64,000 bases of DNA, taken from the NCBI RefSeq assembly GCF_001006045.1, contig NZ_CP011267.1:434001-498000 (forward strand), written 5' to 3'. Below the pieces are notes generated by a model. It saw only the letters and a list, made by a program, of their open reading frames with translations. It was not told the origin of the DNA and ran no database searches. Positions 36,418 to 44,940 of this stretch are shown here, in pieces. Numbering within the stretch: position 1 is the first letter of the stretch; each line of letters starts with the position of its first letter. This stretch comes from Geoglobus ahangari. Its GTDB lineage: Archaea; Halobacteriota; Archaeoglobi; Archaeoglobales; Archaeoglobaceae. The position numbers and the translations under genes were made by a program.

Positions 36418-37101
36418 GTGAAAATATCCACCGGCATCCTGCTCCTCGACAAGAGGCTTGGCGGGGGAATACCCGCAGGCTCAATGGTTTGCGTTTACGC
36501 TAACCCAGTCAGTATGCCGGAGGTTTTCCTCTATCAGTTCGCCTCGGGTGGAATATCCTATTACTTCACAACCTCGAGGCTTCCCAAGTTCATTAAGGAG
36601 GACATGGAGAGCCTTGGGATAGAAGTTGAGCATGTCGAGTTTGTTGACGTCTTCAGCCGGTACTACATCTCCGAGTCGGGAGGGTTCATAATAGAGGATC
36701 AGTACAGGGACAGAGACATATTCGACTTCATTGACTCGGAGCTCTCGAGGATAGACATGAAGAACGCCGTGATAATATTCGACAACCTCTCGTTCTTCAT
36801 GAACCTGAACGTCCCCATGGGCCTGAAGGAGTGGCTGGTGAACAAGATATACATCACGGCAAAGAACCTTGAAGGCGTTGCGTACTGCTACCTGATCAAG
36901 GGCAGCCACACCAAACAGCTCGAGAACATGGTCATAAACATCTCCGACGTCGTTTTCGACATAGACTCGGAGAAGGCTGGAGACAGGCTCGTCAACAGGC
37001 TGGGGATTCCGAAGATGAGGAAGATGAAGCCGATAGACGAGACCTTCAGATACTACATAAGCGACGGTGTGCAGATAGACACGTCGAAGGACATAGCATA
37101 A
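36418..37101 (+). CDS. KaiC/RAD55-like protein without a Walker A motif
   Basis: The 227-residue protein begins like a RecA-family KaiC domain (STGILLLDKRLGGGIPAGS), but the phosphate-binding loop that should follow is replaced by VYANPVSMPEVF, so the G-x4-GK(T/S) residues are missing. The Walker B-like strand AVIIFDNLSFF is kept. ATP binding is therefore doubtful, and a regulatory or scaffold role is more likely. The start is GTG. It may be co-transcribed with the ACT-domain gene downstream. Confidence 0.75.
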   Translation: MKISTGILLLDKRLGGGIPAGSMVCVYANPVSMPEVFLYQFASGGISYYFTTSRLPKFIKEDMESLGIEVEHVEFVDVFSRYYISESGGFIIEDQYRDRDIFDFIDSELSRIDMKNAVIIFDNLSFFMNLNVPMGLKEWLVNKIYITAKNLEGVAYCYLIKGSHTKQLENMVINISDVVFDIDSEKAGDRLVNRLGIPKMRKMKPIDETFRYYISDGVQIDTSKDIA

Positions 37102-37135
37102 CAAAGCTTTTATTGTTTTGCGAGAACTAAGAGCC

Positions 37136-37564
37136 ATGAAAGAGGAGAGGATTATCAAGCAGCTTTCGGTTTTTGCCGAGAACAAGCCCGGAAGGCTTGC
37201 AAGCGTCACCGAAAAGCTTTACGAGAACGACATCAACATCCGCGCATTCACGATCGCCGAGGCCGGAGACTTCGGCATCATCAGGATGGTGGTCGACAAG
37301 ACCGACCTCGCCTACAAGATCCTCAAGGAGGCTGGTTTTACAGTCTCCATTACAGACGTTCTCGCGGTCGAGGTCTCTGACGAGCCGGGCAGCCTGTACA
37401 GCATCGCTAAGGCTCTCGGAAACGCAGGGATAAACATAGAGTACGTCTACGCGTTCACGTCCGGGAAGCACAAAGCCCTGATAATCCTCAGGGTGGACAA
37501 CATAGATGAGGCGATAAGGGTTCTCGAGAACGAGGGGGTTCTGTTCAAGGGCAAGATTGAGTAG
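37136..37564 (+). CDS. Tandem ACT-domain protein
   Basis: The 142-residue protein consists of two ACT domains (QLSVFAENKPGRLASVTEKL and AVEVSDEPGSLYSIAKALG) with no enzyme domain. Such stand-alone proteins bind amino acids and are thought to regulate amino-acid enzymes. The ligand is not evident. The ATG at 37136 is preceded by a promoter-like AAGCTTTTATTG and fits the domain start. Confidence 0.85.
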   Translation: MKEERIIKQLSVFAENKPGRLASVTEKLYENDINIRAFTIAEAGDFGIIRMVVDKTDLAYKILKEAGFTVSITDVLAVEVSDEPGSLYSIAKALGNAGINIEYVYAFTSGKHKALIILRVDNIDEAIRVLENEGVLFKGKIE

Positions 37565-37614
37565 ACATTACGCTTTCGTTAATTTTATAAATTGCTAAAA
37601 ATCATGATAGATGA

Positions 37615-38958
37615 ATGATCCCCGAGGAGAACGTCAGAGTCGTTGTTATAGGCGGCGGAGCAGGCGGAATGTCTGCAGCCTCAAGAATTAAGAGGCTCAA
37701 GCCCGAGTGGAGCGTTGACGTTTTTGAGAAAACATCTTACGTGAGCCACGCTCCGTGCGGGATCCCCTTCTATCTCTCAGGGGTTGTCAAGTCCGTTTCC
37801 GAGCTTTGCGCTTATGATGTGAACTTCTTCAAGGAGAAGAGGGGGATAAACGTCCACCTCAACTCGGAGGTTGTTGAGGTCGGAGAGGGATACGTGGAGG
37901 TCATCGAGAGGGGAGAGAGGAAGAGGTACGAGTGGGACAGGCTCGTCTTCGCAACCGGAGCCAAGGGAAAGAGGCTCAACGTGAAATGCATGGAGCTCGA
38001 GGGCGTGATGTGCGTGAACAGTATAGAGAAGGCGCCGATGATAAGGGAGATAGCGAGGAAGCACGAGAACGTCGTGATAATAGGGAGCGGGTACATAGGT
38101 GTGGAGGTCGCTGACGCGATATCCAGATTCAAGAGGGTCACGGTGATAGAGCAGAACTCACATCCGCTGCCGGAGTACGACGAGGAGATCTCCGACGTTC
38201 TGCTGGGAGAGATGAGGCAGAAGCTCGACCTCAGGCTGAGCGAGAAGGTTCTGGCGGTTGAGGGAGATGGAAGGGTGAGGAAGGTCATCACCGACAAGGA
38301 AGAGTACAGGGCGGATCTGGTGATTCTGGCAATAGGTGTTGAGCCCAACGTGGAGCTGGCCAGACAGCTCGGAGTGGAGATCGGAGAGACGGGAGCGATC
38401 AGGACGGACGAGCACCTGCGAACGAGCATGGAGAACGTCTACGCGGTAGGAGACTGTGCTGAGACCATTAACGTCGTCACCGGGAAAAGGGACTGGATAC
38501 CCCTTGCAGCCCCGGCGAACAAGATGGGTTACGTGGCTGGCTCAAACATAGCCGGGATGGAGACGGTATTTCCCGGAGCGGTTAAAAGCCAGCTAACCTC
38601 ATTCTACGACCTCGAGATAGGTAAGGCGGGGCTGAGCGAAAAGGAGGCGCTCGAGCTGGGATACGACGCCGTGTCTGTGACAATTTCGTCAAGAAGCAGG
38701 GCGAAGTACATCCCGGACGGAGGGATGATAACCCTGAAGATGGTCGCTGATGCAGAGAGCAAGCAGGTTCTCGGGGTGCAGGCGATAGGCAACGGGGTGG
38801 CAAAGAGAATATACGGCTCTGCAGCACTGCTGTACAAGAGGGCGAGCGTTGAGGACTTCTTCTTCGCAGACTTCCCCTTCTACCCGCCCAAGTCTCCCGT
38901 GTGGGATCCGCTCGTGATTGCGGCGAGAAACATGTTCAGAAAGCTTGGAATCAGCTGA
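37615..38958 (+). CDS. CoA-disulfide reductase / NADH oxidase-like flavoprotein
   Basis: This 447-residue pyridine-nucleotide disulfide oxidoreductase has an FAD motif (VVVIGGGAGGMSAAS), an NAD(P) motif (VVIIGSGYIGVEVADAI) and the second FAD motif (VYAVGDCAE). A single redox cysteine, Cys48, lies in SHAPCGIPFYLSG, as in CoA-disulfide reductases and Nox-type NADH oxidases. Archaeoglobus has several homologues with differing CoA disulfide, polysulfide or oxygen activities, so the exact substrate is open. It overlaps the convergent TFE gene by 8 bp. Confidence 0.9.
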   Translation: MIPEENVRVVVIGGGAGGMSAASRIKRLKPEWSVDVFEKTSYVSHAPCGIPFYLSGVVKSVSELCAYDVNFFKEKRGINVHLNSEVVEVGEGYVEVIERGERKRYEWDRLVFATGAKGKRLNVKCMELEGVMCVNSIEKAPMIREIARKHENVVIIGSGYIGVEVADAISRFKRVTVIEQNSHPLPEYDEEISDVLLGEMRQKLDLRLSEKVLAVEGDGRVRKVITDKEEYRADLVILAIGVEPNVELARQLGVEIGETGAIRTDEHLRTSMENVYAVGDCAETINVVTGKRDWIPLAAPANKMGYVAGSNIAGMETVFPGAVKSQLTSFYDLEIGKAGLSEKEALELGYDAVSVTISSRSRAKYIPDGGMITLKMVADAESKQVLGVQAIGNGVAKRIYGSAALLYKRASVEDFFFADFPFYPPKSPVWDPLVIAARNMFRKLGIS

Positions 38959-39469
38959 TCATCCTGAGCATGTCCTCGATCTTCTCCAGCTCCTCTCTGA
39001 TTCTCGCCACCGCCTCTCTGCTGTCGAGGTACTCGAGCATCCCGCCACACTTGGGGCATGCGAAGCCGTACTCCATGGCCTCCTCGTACTTCACCTTTAC
39101 GCAGCCGTTCATGCAGATGTAGTAGACAGTCTCGTCCTCCATCTGGAGCTTTGCAGACAGCTTGTCCCTCGTCTTCTCGAGCTCCTTCCTCAGCACCTCT
39201 CTCTCCTTTTCATAGTTTATTCGCCAGTAGTACTCCATCCAGCCCGTGTCCTCGTCCTTCTTCCTCCTGTAGCTCGCAAGCCCGATTTCGTAAAGGGCAA
39301 AAAGAACGCGCCTCACGTCGTTTATCTCGACACCAAGCTCCTCAGCAAGCTGCTCGTCTGTGAACTCTCCTTCAATCCCCATCGAATAGATGACAACCCC
39401 AAGCTCACCCGTCACTCTCTCGATCAATTCCACAAGAAGCTCATCTATCTCGCTTACCTCTACCTCCAC
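38951..39469 (-). CDS. tfe: Transcription initiation factor E, alpha subunit
   Basis: The 172-residue factor helps RNA polymerase open promoters. An N-terminal winged helix (FTDEQLAEELGVEINDVRRVL), a charged helical linker and a C-terminal zinc ribbon match archaeal TFE. The first zinc knuckle is spaced Cys-x3-Cys (CMNGC) rather than the usual Cys-x2-Cys, while the second is CPKC. The start is GTG, with a TATA element (AATTAAATAAGG) upstream. Confidence 0.92.
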   Translation of the reverse strand: MEVEVSEIDELLVELIERVTGELGVVIYSMGIEGEFTDEQLAEELGVEINDVRRVLFALYEIGLASYRRKKDEDTGWMEYYWRINYEKEREVLRKELEKTRDKLSAKLQMEDETVYYICMNGCVKVKYEEAMEYGFACPKCGGMLEYLDSREAVARIREELEKIEDMLRMIS

Positions 39470-39908
39470 AAGCTTCTATGTTGTTTTCAACCTTATTTAA
39501 TTTTGCGGTGGAGGATTTGCTCATTTTCATAATGAGGATGTGCTCCTTTCCGCGTTTTACGCCTGCTGAACAAGAGAAAGTACTGAAGAGCGGTCAGAGT
39601 GCTGTTCGGCAACCGCCAGCAAAAACCACACGACCAACACAGAAAAGATCATTCATGGAATATCACAAAAAACAGTGTTGCCATTTGTTGGAATGCCCAT
39701 GTCTCTCTTATTTAGCCTTCAGAGATGCCAGATTTTATCGAACCACATGCTGTCGCAGAACTGATTTCAATCCTCTTTTCATCGAAAAGGGAGTAAAAAG
39801 TCTGTTTTTAAAGTACCCCCGTCAAGGGAACCCCTCCTCATAGCTTGCAAAGCTTCAAAGCTTGGAGGGGCAAGGGCATTATAAACATAGACTCTCGACA
39901 ATAAAAAT
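39470..39908. other. 439-bp gap with no supported gene; a hairpin near its right end
   Basis: No convincing gene was found here. A 121-codon rightward frame has composition unlike neighbouring genes and no recognisable motifs. Near the right end, CCCCTCC (39831-39837) and GGAGGGG (39864-39870) form an inverted repeat around two copies of AAGCTT. This could be an RNA hairpin, a terminator for the ribose-1,5-bisphosphate isomerase gene or a mobile-element remnant. The left end contains the tfe promoter. Confidence 0.5.
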
Positions 39909-40850
39909 TTAATCGTAATGCTCCGGACTCAGGGTAATCTCCTCCCCTCCAAACTCTCTGTAGCCCAGGTGATCCCTTATCACGATGTATGCCATCTCAG
40001 GCGGAATTGCCCCAATCTCAGTTATTATCAGGTCTATGTAGTCCCTCGGCGTCACGTCGAAGGCGGGATTTCTCACGGTAACTTTCGGGTGGTCCAGAAG
40101 CTCCCCGTCAATGACCTCCCTCGCATCCCTCTCCTCTATCACAACAAGCTCTCCGAGCAGAGTCTTGGGGCTGAACTTGTAGGTCTCAGCGGCAACCATG
40201 AACGGCACCCTCGCCTCCTTAGCTGCAAGGGCGATCTGAGAGGTGCCTATCTTGTTTATGAGCGCTCCATTGACTGTGATGGTGTCGGCGCCAACAACAA
40301 CCACATCCACTTCTTTCATGAAGTATCGCACAGCAGAATCAACGATCAGCGTGACGTCTATGCCGTAGTCTGCAAGCTCTTTTGTTGTCAGATAACCCTG
40401 ATGCCTCGGTCTCGACTCCGTTGCGATTACCCTGATGTCCTTTCCCTCGTCGAAGGCGTGCTTTATCACCGACAGAGCTGCCGAGGAGTTGCAGTGGGTC
40501 ATCACCGTCGAGCCGTCCATTATCCTCTTCGCCCCTATCCTGCCTATCTTCTCCCTCGCCGTGTCCACCCACTCGATGAACTCTTCAGCCCTCTTTATCA
40601 GGCTCTCCCTCTTCTCCTCGTCACTCTCGCCAGAATAGCTCATCACGTAGTTTATGGCGTTGAAAAGGCTCACAGCCGTGGGCCTTGTGTTCATCAATCT
40701 CTCGCTCGCCCTCCTCATCTCCTCATCAAAGTTTGTCTTCACGCTCTTTGCGTACTCCTTGAGGGTTTCTGCGGCAAATCTCGCGATCCTCGCAGCCCCC
40801 CTTACCTCCATGCTCTCGATCTTCCTCGCCGCCTCCTCTATCATGTTCAT
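39909..40850 (-). CDS. Ribose-1,5-bisphosphate isomerase
   Basis: The 313-residue protein belongs to the eIF2B-like isomerase family. Conserved points are the catalytic cysteine in MTHCNSSAALSV (Cys120), ESRPRHQGYLTTKEL, and the catalytic Asp in VVVGADTI. In archaea this enzyme makes ribulose 1,5-bisphosphate in the AMP phosphorylase-RuBisCO pathway of nucleotide salvage. The methylthioribose-1-phosphate isomerase and eIF2B subunits are relatives, but these signatures favour R15P isomerase. It overlaps the ROK kinase gene by 4 bp. Confidence 0.9.
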   Translation of the reverse strand: MNMIEEAARKIESMEVRGAARIARFAAETLKEYAKSVKTNFDEEMRRASERLMNTRPTAVSLFNAINYVMSYSGESDEEKRESLIKRAEEFIEWVDTAREKIGRIGAKRIMDGSTVMTHCNSSAALSVIKHAFDEGKDIRVIATESRPRHQGYLTTKELADYGIDVTLIVDSAVRYFMKEVDVVVVGADTITVNGALINKIGTSQIALAAKEARVPFMVAAETYKFSPKTLLGELVVIEERDAREVIDGELLDHPKVTVRNPAFDVTPRDYIDLIITEIGAIPPEMAYIVIRDHLGYREFGGEEITLSPEHYD

Positions 40851-41584
40851 TCTCCACCACCTGCCAGAATCGCCGCTCCTTTAGCAACTGCGAGAGGATC
40901 CTTTATAACCCTTATCTCCGGCCTGAACTCCGGAGGGAGAAAATCGTAGATGAGTCTGAAATCCCCGGGCTCGAGCACGGTCGAGATTCGCCCTCCGAAG
41001 ACGATGGCCTCGGGATCGAGAATTAGGACGGCCTTTGCGACCTCCGCACACAGCACCTTAAAGCCGTCCAGTCTGAGAAGCTCCTCCCTGCTCATCTCCC
41101 TGCCGAACCTCCTCTTTATCGCCCACCCGCTGAAAAAGGTTTCGAGGTGTCCGATGCCACCGCAAACACACCTCTCATCCCCACCAACGAACGCATGTCC
41201 GATCTCTGATGCAAGCCCCTTGCCCCTGTAGAGCTTCGAGTCCGCGATTATCGCCGAGCCTATGCCGGTGCCGAGCGTAACGGCGAAAATGTTACTGAAG
41301 CCAGTAACGTGATGGGCGTAGATTGCAAAGCAGTTGGCATCGTTCTCAACCCTCCTGCCCTCGAAGAGTTTAGCATCGAAGCCGGGGATGTTGGGCGTTC
41401 TGATGACTTTACCCTCTCTAATCCACCCGGCTATCGCGAAGACCGCGTCGCGGTATTTCTCAACCATATCTGGGTTTTTCAGAAACTCCGAGGTTTTAAG
41501 GGTCTGGACGTGGGTGAAATTCTTTCCATCAAACGAGACGATGTCGGTGAATGTGCCTCCAACGTCTATGCCAACGTTCATCAT
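40847..41584 (-). CDS. ROK-family sugar kinase
   Basis: This kinase of about 245 residues starts with the phosphate motif NVGIDVGGTFTDIV and has VENDANCFA with the catalytic Asp. The glycine-rich LGTGIGSAIIADSKLYRG follows. The zinc-binding loop reads CVCGGIGHLETF, with His where ROK proteins usually have a third Cys. It is shorter than typical glucokinases. Two adjacent ATG codons (41584, 41581) could serve as the start; longer frames lack the family N-terminus. The substrate is probably a sugar such as glucose or an N-acyl hexosamine. Confidence 0.85.
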   Translation of the reverse strand: MMNVGIDVGGTFTDIVSFDGKNFTHVQTLKTSEFLKNPDMVEKYRDAVFAIAGWIREGKVIRTPNIPGFDAKLFEGRRVENDANCFAIYAHHVTGFSNIFAVTLGTGIGSAIIADSKLYRGKGLASEIGHAFVGGDERCVCGGIGHLETFFSGWAIKRRFGREMSREELLRLDGFKVLCAEVAKAVLILDPEAIVFGGRISTVLEPGDFRLIYDFLPPEFRPEIRVIKDPLAVAKGAAILAGGGE

Positions 41585-41746
41585 TCTGCATCCTGCAGGA
41601 AGGAGTATTAATGTTTCCACATTCTAGAAGTGCATCGGTTGTTTTCAGGAGATGGCTTTGCCTCTGCACAATCTTGATACCGCGATTTATCACACGCAAA
41701 AGCAATCCGGCAGGACTGCAGGGATTTTCAGCATGGGAATGGTAAA

Positions 41747-42397
41747 TTACAACAGCTTTAAAATGTTCCACACCTGATAAACTCCAAACAACGCGGTTGG
41801 AATCAGAGCGCAGATGAAAGCTTTGCTAAACCCCACTCCCCTCGCGTGTTTTACCGCCAAACTCCAGATCGCAAGGCTCCACACCGTAACGGCAGCGTTA
41901 ATTATCAGGTTCGAATACACGAGGCTTTCTGGCAGCAGTGAAACCACCACAGCTTTCACCACGTCTGGATTCTGCTGCAGTTGAGCTAAGCTGATTTTTG
42001 GGGTTTCGGCTTTCGAAATGTAATAAGCTGACATCGAAATAGTTATCGCAGATCCAATTAGCGAAGGTAAAAATCCGTAACCAACAAACTCAAAAGTTCT
42101 TCTGAAAGAACCTTCCCCGCCGAAGAAAGCTGACAAACCGTGCATGATTGTGGCCAAAATCAACCACACTGCGAAGATCCCAATGAAAGAGCCGATTATT
42201 CCGACGTAAGCTCCGACGACGAAAAACTTGGCGAGGTCTTCGGGGAATGCCTGAGACAGCTTCGTGACAAGCAGGTACTGATATGCAGAGATCAGGATTG
42301 CTAATGGAATAGCTATTGTCAGTAACGGAATCCTTATTCTTATATCTTTTTGCTTCAGTTCTTCGAAGAAAGCGTTCGGGTTCGCTACCAGTTTCAT
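41747..42397 (-). CDS. Yip1-family membrane protein, cassette 1
   Basis: This 216-residue protein has an N-terminal KLVANPNAFFEELKQKD segment typical of archaeal Yip1-family proteins and about five transmembrane helices. It is closely similar along its whole length to the protein at 50953-51600, and their aligned N-termini fix the start at 42397. It is transcribed away from a putative precursor-peptide gene 126 bp upstream. The same pairing occurs in the second cassette, so it is probably a working part of this system. A role in export or self-protection is only a guess. Confidence 0.82.
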   Translation of the reverse strand: MKLVANPNAFFEELKQKDIRIRIPLLTIAIPLAILISAYQYLLVTKLSQAFPEDLAKFFVVGAYVGIIGSFIGIFAVWLILATIMHGLSAFFGGEGSFRRTFEFVGYGFLPSLIGSAITISMSAYYISKAETPKISLAQLQQNPDVVKAVVVSLLPESLVYSNLIINAAVTVWSLAIWSLAVKHARGVGFSKAFICALIPTALFGVYQVWNILKLL

Positions 42398-42461
42398 GTC
42401 TCCCGATTTCAACTACATCTAATAAATTTTACTTTTTTGTCAAGAAAAAAAAATATGAAGA

Positions 42462-42517
42462 GAAAAAGTTATATAGAAGAATGAGTGAGAAATAAATAGG
42501 GTTGAGTTGAGGAGGTG
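42462..42517 (+). promoter_or_regulatory. Promoter and ribosome-binding site of precursor-peptide gene 1
   Basis: The sequence GAAAAAGTTATATA (42462-42475) is a BRE-TATA type element. A strong GGAGGTG ribosome-binding site lies at 42511-42517, six bases before the ATG. The second cassette has an almost identical GAAAAAATTATATA element and GGAGGTGAT site. No palindromic operators like those of cassette 2 were found here. Confidence 0.65.
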
Positions 42518-42523
42518 GATAGA

Positions 42524-42787
42524 ATGTATGCTGTGAAGAACTGGAATGAGGAAGTAATAAAATGGATGGCTGTGGGGATGGTGTTGGCGATGGTGGGGAT
42601 GGCTGTGATGCCGGCTGTGAGTATTGCTGAATCCAATGCCAGCTGGTACTTAAGTGAAGTTGGTCTTTTGTACGGAGTGGCCAAACAAGATTGGGTCAGT
42701 GTTGGCTTGAGCGCAGCAGGAATGGCTCTAGCTCTAGCAGGCTTGGCTACAGCTACAGGAGGAGTTGGTGTAGCAATTGCCCTCTAA
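42524..42787 (+). CDS. Putative bacteriocin-like precursor peptide, cassette 1
   Basis: The 87-residue peptide has an N-terminal block of 30 residues (MYAVKNWNEEVIKW then a hydrophobic stretch ending in VMP). That block matches the peptide of cassette 2 at 23 of 30 positions. The rest is unlike its counterpart and is rich in Ala, Gly, Val and Leu, ending in TATGGVGVAIAL. A constant leader with a variable hydrophobic core, next to a SpoIIM/DUF95 membrane protein, recalls circular bacteriocin precursors such as AS-48. A pilin-like or holin-like small membrane protein is an alternative. No cleavage site can be assigned with certainty. Confidence 0.65.
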   Translation: MYAVKNWNEEVIKWMAVGMVLAMVGMAVMPAVSIAESNASWYLSEVGLLYGVAKQDWVSVGLSAAGMALALAGLATATGGVGVAIAL

Positions 42788-42826
42788 CTTCGTAATGAAT
42801 ATAGTATTTTTATTTTGGTGATGTTT

Positions 42827-43144
42827 ATGGAATCGCACAATGTACCTCCAACGAAGCAAAACATCCGGGGGGAAAATATAGTGTATATCGTAATCCTGCT
42901 GACTGTGCACTGGACATTGTTTTTCATTTTAACGAATCTTGGTTACATCGACTACAATTGGAGTCGATGGGTCATGTATCCTGCAGTAATCATGGTTCCT
43001 CTCTTGTCTTTATTGTATTCTATTGGCACCAAAAAAAGATTCGTAGCAGAGATACCAAAAAACAAAGAAAAAAAGTACGCTCTCTCAGTGATATTAACAA
43101 TAACAATATCAGCGATGCTGTCTATAGTATCTCTTTTGCTATAG
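42827..43144 (+). CDS. Small three-helix membrane protein, cassette 1
   Basis: This protein of about 105 residues has three predicted transmembrane segments and a basic loop (GTKKRFVAEIPKNKEKKYA). A GGTGAT site four bases upstream supports the ATG at 42827. Its position and topology, though not clearly its sequence, match the 89-residue protein of cassette 2. In circular bacteriocin clusters a small basic membrane protein of this kind often confers immunity; that is the inference here. Confidence 0.65.
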   Translation: MESHNVPPTKQNIRGENIVYIVILLTVHWTLFFILTNLGYIDYNWSRWVMYPAVIMVPLLSLLYSIGTKKRFVAEIPKNKEKKYALSVILTITISAMLSIVSLLL

Positions 43145-43162
43145 GCTTTTTAGGGGGTTCTG

Positions 43163-43726
43163 ATGAAAAATAAGCTGGTTTTTACCTCAGCGGCAATATA
43201 TCTGTTCCTATTTATTTTTGGCTTTACTATTACCAATTTTACATCTACTGAAATCAAACCAAAAAATATCTTAGGGGCACCTTTAAGCAATTTACAGCCA
43301 CCAGAATTTTTATCAATCTTAAATTCTAACCTATTGGTGTGGATATATTTGCATCTAGGCATAGTAACCTTTGGGTCCTCCACGCTGATAAACCTAAGTT
43401 ACAATGGATTTACTTTTGGATCAATTATAAGCAAATCTTTGCAGATAGGATTAAGAACAAAAGAGATATTATTGTTAACCCTCCCCCACGGCATCTTCGA
43501 AATTCCCGCAATAATCATAGCCGGAGCAGCTGGCTTCAAAATCCCCTACGAAATCACAAGGTACTTAGCTGGCAAGAAAGAGCAAATACTTACGAAAGAA
43601 GACATCAAAGAATATCTAACGCTTGCATTAATTTCAATCGTCTTGATCGTAATAGCGGCATGGATAGAGGCGAACGTAACACTGAAAATAGCCAAAACAA
43701 TGTTAAATTCGACAAAAAGTATTTGA
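43163..43726 (+). CDS. SpoIIM/DUF95-family membrane protein, cassette 1
   Basis: The 187-residue protein has about five transmembrane helices and the family core LPHGIFEIPAIIIAGAAGFK. Its C-terminal half is nearly the same as that of the protein at 53260-53784, whereas the N-terminal half differs strongly. DUF95 proteins are regular members of circular bacteriocin gene clusters in Firmicutes, where they are needed for maturation or export. It follows the small membrane protein by 18 bp in the same direction. Confidence 0.82.
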   Translation: MKNKLVFTSAAIYLFLFIFGFTITNFTSTEIKPKNILGAPLSNLQPPEFLSILNSNLLVWIYLHLGIVTFGSSTLINLSYNGFTFGSIISKSLQIGLRTKEILLLTLPHGIFEIPAIIIAGAAGFKIPYEITRYLAGKKEQILTKEDIKEYLTLALISIVLIVIAAWIEANVTLKIAKTMLNSTKSI

Positions 43727-43747
43727 TTTCGAGTAGAATTCAGCAAC

Positions 43748-43917
43748 ATGGCAGAAGTTATCGAAACAATATAACGAAAAGGGGGTTTCAAACTTTTTGG
43801 GAAGGTTGATTTAAAGGAAGGACAAATTGAAGATGGAGATCAAGGAGAGCTTGGTAGGTGAATTTAGAGAAAGTAGATACTGATGCTCTGAAAGAATTCT
43901 TGGAGGAGGGGAGATAA
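43748..43917 (+). pseudogene. Decayed DUF104 antitoxin gene
   Basis: The sequence starts with ATG and MAEVIETI, then runs into a stop. Shifting frame recovers FKLFGKVDLKEGQI and, further on, NLEKVDTDALKEFLEEGR, which fits the end of an antitoxin. The intact DUF104 protein at 19209-19403 has the same start pattern, [21 protein letters not shown]. Several frameshifts make it a pseudogene. It overlaps the remnant of a PIN toxin gene directly downstream. Confidence 0.75.
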
Positions 43918-44265
43918 ATGTTTGTGGTGTAAATACATCAATCCTTGTAGATTCGATATTTGAACACGACAAATAAAGAACGAAGATGACTGATGAATTC
44001 TTTGAAATCATTCAAAACATATCACTTGAGATTGTAAATCCTGTTTGTTTAAAGTGGAATTAGCCAGAGTTCTTTCGAGGAGATTGTCAAGCACTCAGAT
44101 GAGGTCGGTAGTTGAAGACCTTTTAGAGGACATAAGACGATGCCAAATTCAGACGATCTGAGTTCGAAGTAGCAATAAAAACAGGTTAAAGAGCTGCTGA
44201 TGCTTACTTCATAGCCCATGGTCAGACTGCAGTTATGAGATCCGGCTTATCGCTGGCACTGAGAT
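43918..44265 (+). pseudogene. Decayed VapC-type PIN-domain toxin gene
   Basis: Pieces in shifting frames translate to NTSILVDSIFEHDK, then DEFFEIIQNISLEIVNPVCLK, VELARVLSRRLSSTQMRSVVEDLLEDI and AIKTG-stop-RAADAYFIAHGQTAV. These follow the order of PIN-domain motifs in the intact VapC at 18769-19212 (for example [15 protein letters not shown]). Stops and frameshifts show it cannot make a full protein. Together with the antitoxin remnant it accounts for most of the 605-bp gap between SpoIIM and the AMMECR1 gene. Confidence 0.75.
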
Positions 44266-44331
44266 TTTTGTTTCCGGAAAGCTGAAAAGTAAGAAAAACA
44301 ATAAATCCCATCACCCGGATACTATATTCCA

Positions 44332-44940
44332 ATGAAACTGCTTACTCCCGAAGAGGGTGAGAAAGCCGTCAGACTTGCAAGAAAAGCGATAGAAACCTAC
44401 CTCTCGAAAAAAGAGGTTATTAAGGATAGGCTTGAAGGTGTCTTCTCTGAGAAGAGGGGAGTTTTCACAACCCTGACGAAGCATGGAGAGCTGAGGGGGT
44501 GCATAGGCTTCCCCTACCCGATTAAGAGGCTTGACGAGGCCATAATAGACTCAGCCATCTCTGCAGCTACTCAGGATCCACGCTTTCCCCCCGTGAGGCT
44601 TGAGGAGATGGACGAGATCGAGGTTGAGGTCACCGTGCTTACACCTCCTGAGAAGCTCAGCGTTCCGCCAGAGGAGAGGGCAAAGGCGATAGAGGTGGGA
44701 AGGCACGGGCTGATGGTCGTCTACGGCCCGTACAGCGGTCTGCTCTTGCCTCAGGTGGCGGTCGAGTACGGGATGGACGAGGAGGAGTTTCTGACGCACA
44801 CGTGCCTGAAGGCTGGCTTACCTCCGGACTGCTGGCTGATGGAGGGTGTGGAGGTTTACACCTTCGAGGGGCAGATTTTCAAGGAGGTTGAGCCTCGAGG
44901 GAAAGTTGTCGAGGTTGACATGAGGTCGTGCAGCATTTAG
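44332..44940 (+). CDS. AMMECR1-domain protein
   Basis: This 202-residue protein of the universally distributed AMMECR1 family has the invariant LRGCIGF motif near residue 57. The family's biochemical function is not established; in many archaea it occurs with MEMO or radical SAM proteins, which are not seen here. The ATG at 44332 follows a promoter-like region after the decayed VapBC genes. It overlaps the convergent Cas4-like gene by 4 bp. Confidence 0.92.
   Translation: MKLLTPEEGEKAVRLARKAIETYLSKKEVIKDRLEGVFSEKRGVFTTLTKHGELRGCIGFPYPIKRLDEAIIDSAISAATQDPRFPPVRLEEMDEIEVEVTVLTPPEKLSVPPEERAKAIEVGRHGLMVVYGPYSGLLLPQVAVEYGMDEEEFLTHTCLKAGLPPDCWLMEGVEVYTFEGQIFKEVEPRGKVVEVDMRSCSI

Noticed and set aside
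39478-39843. A 121-codon plus-strand open frame after tfe
   Set aside because: It has no recognisable motif, odd composition (many Cys, Arg, Ser and Thr), no ribosome-binding site, and covers the tfe promoter. It was treated as non-coding.
43339-43809. A 156-codon plus-strand frame overlapping SpoIIM of cassette 1
   Set aside because: It is an alternate frame of the SpoIIM gene. The SpoIIM frame has a full-length paralogue with a matching C-terminal half.
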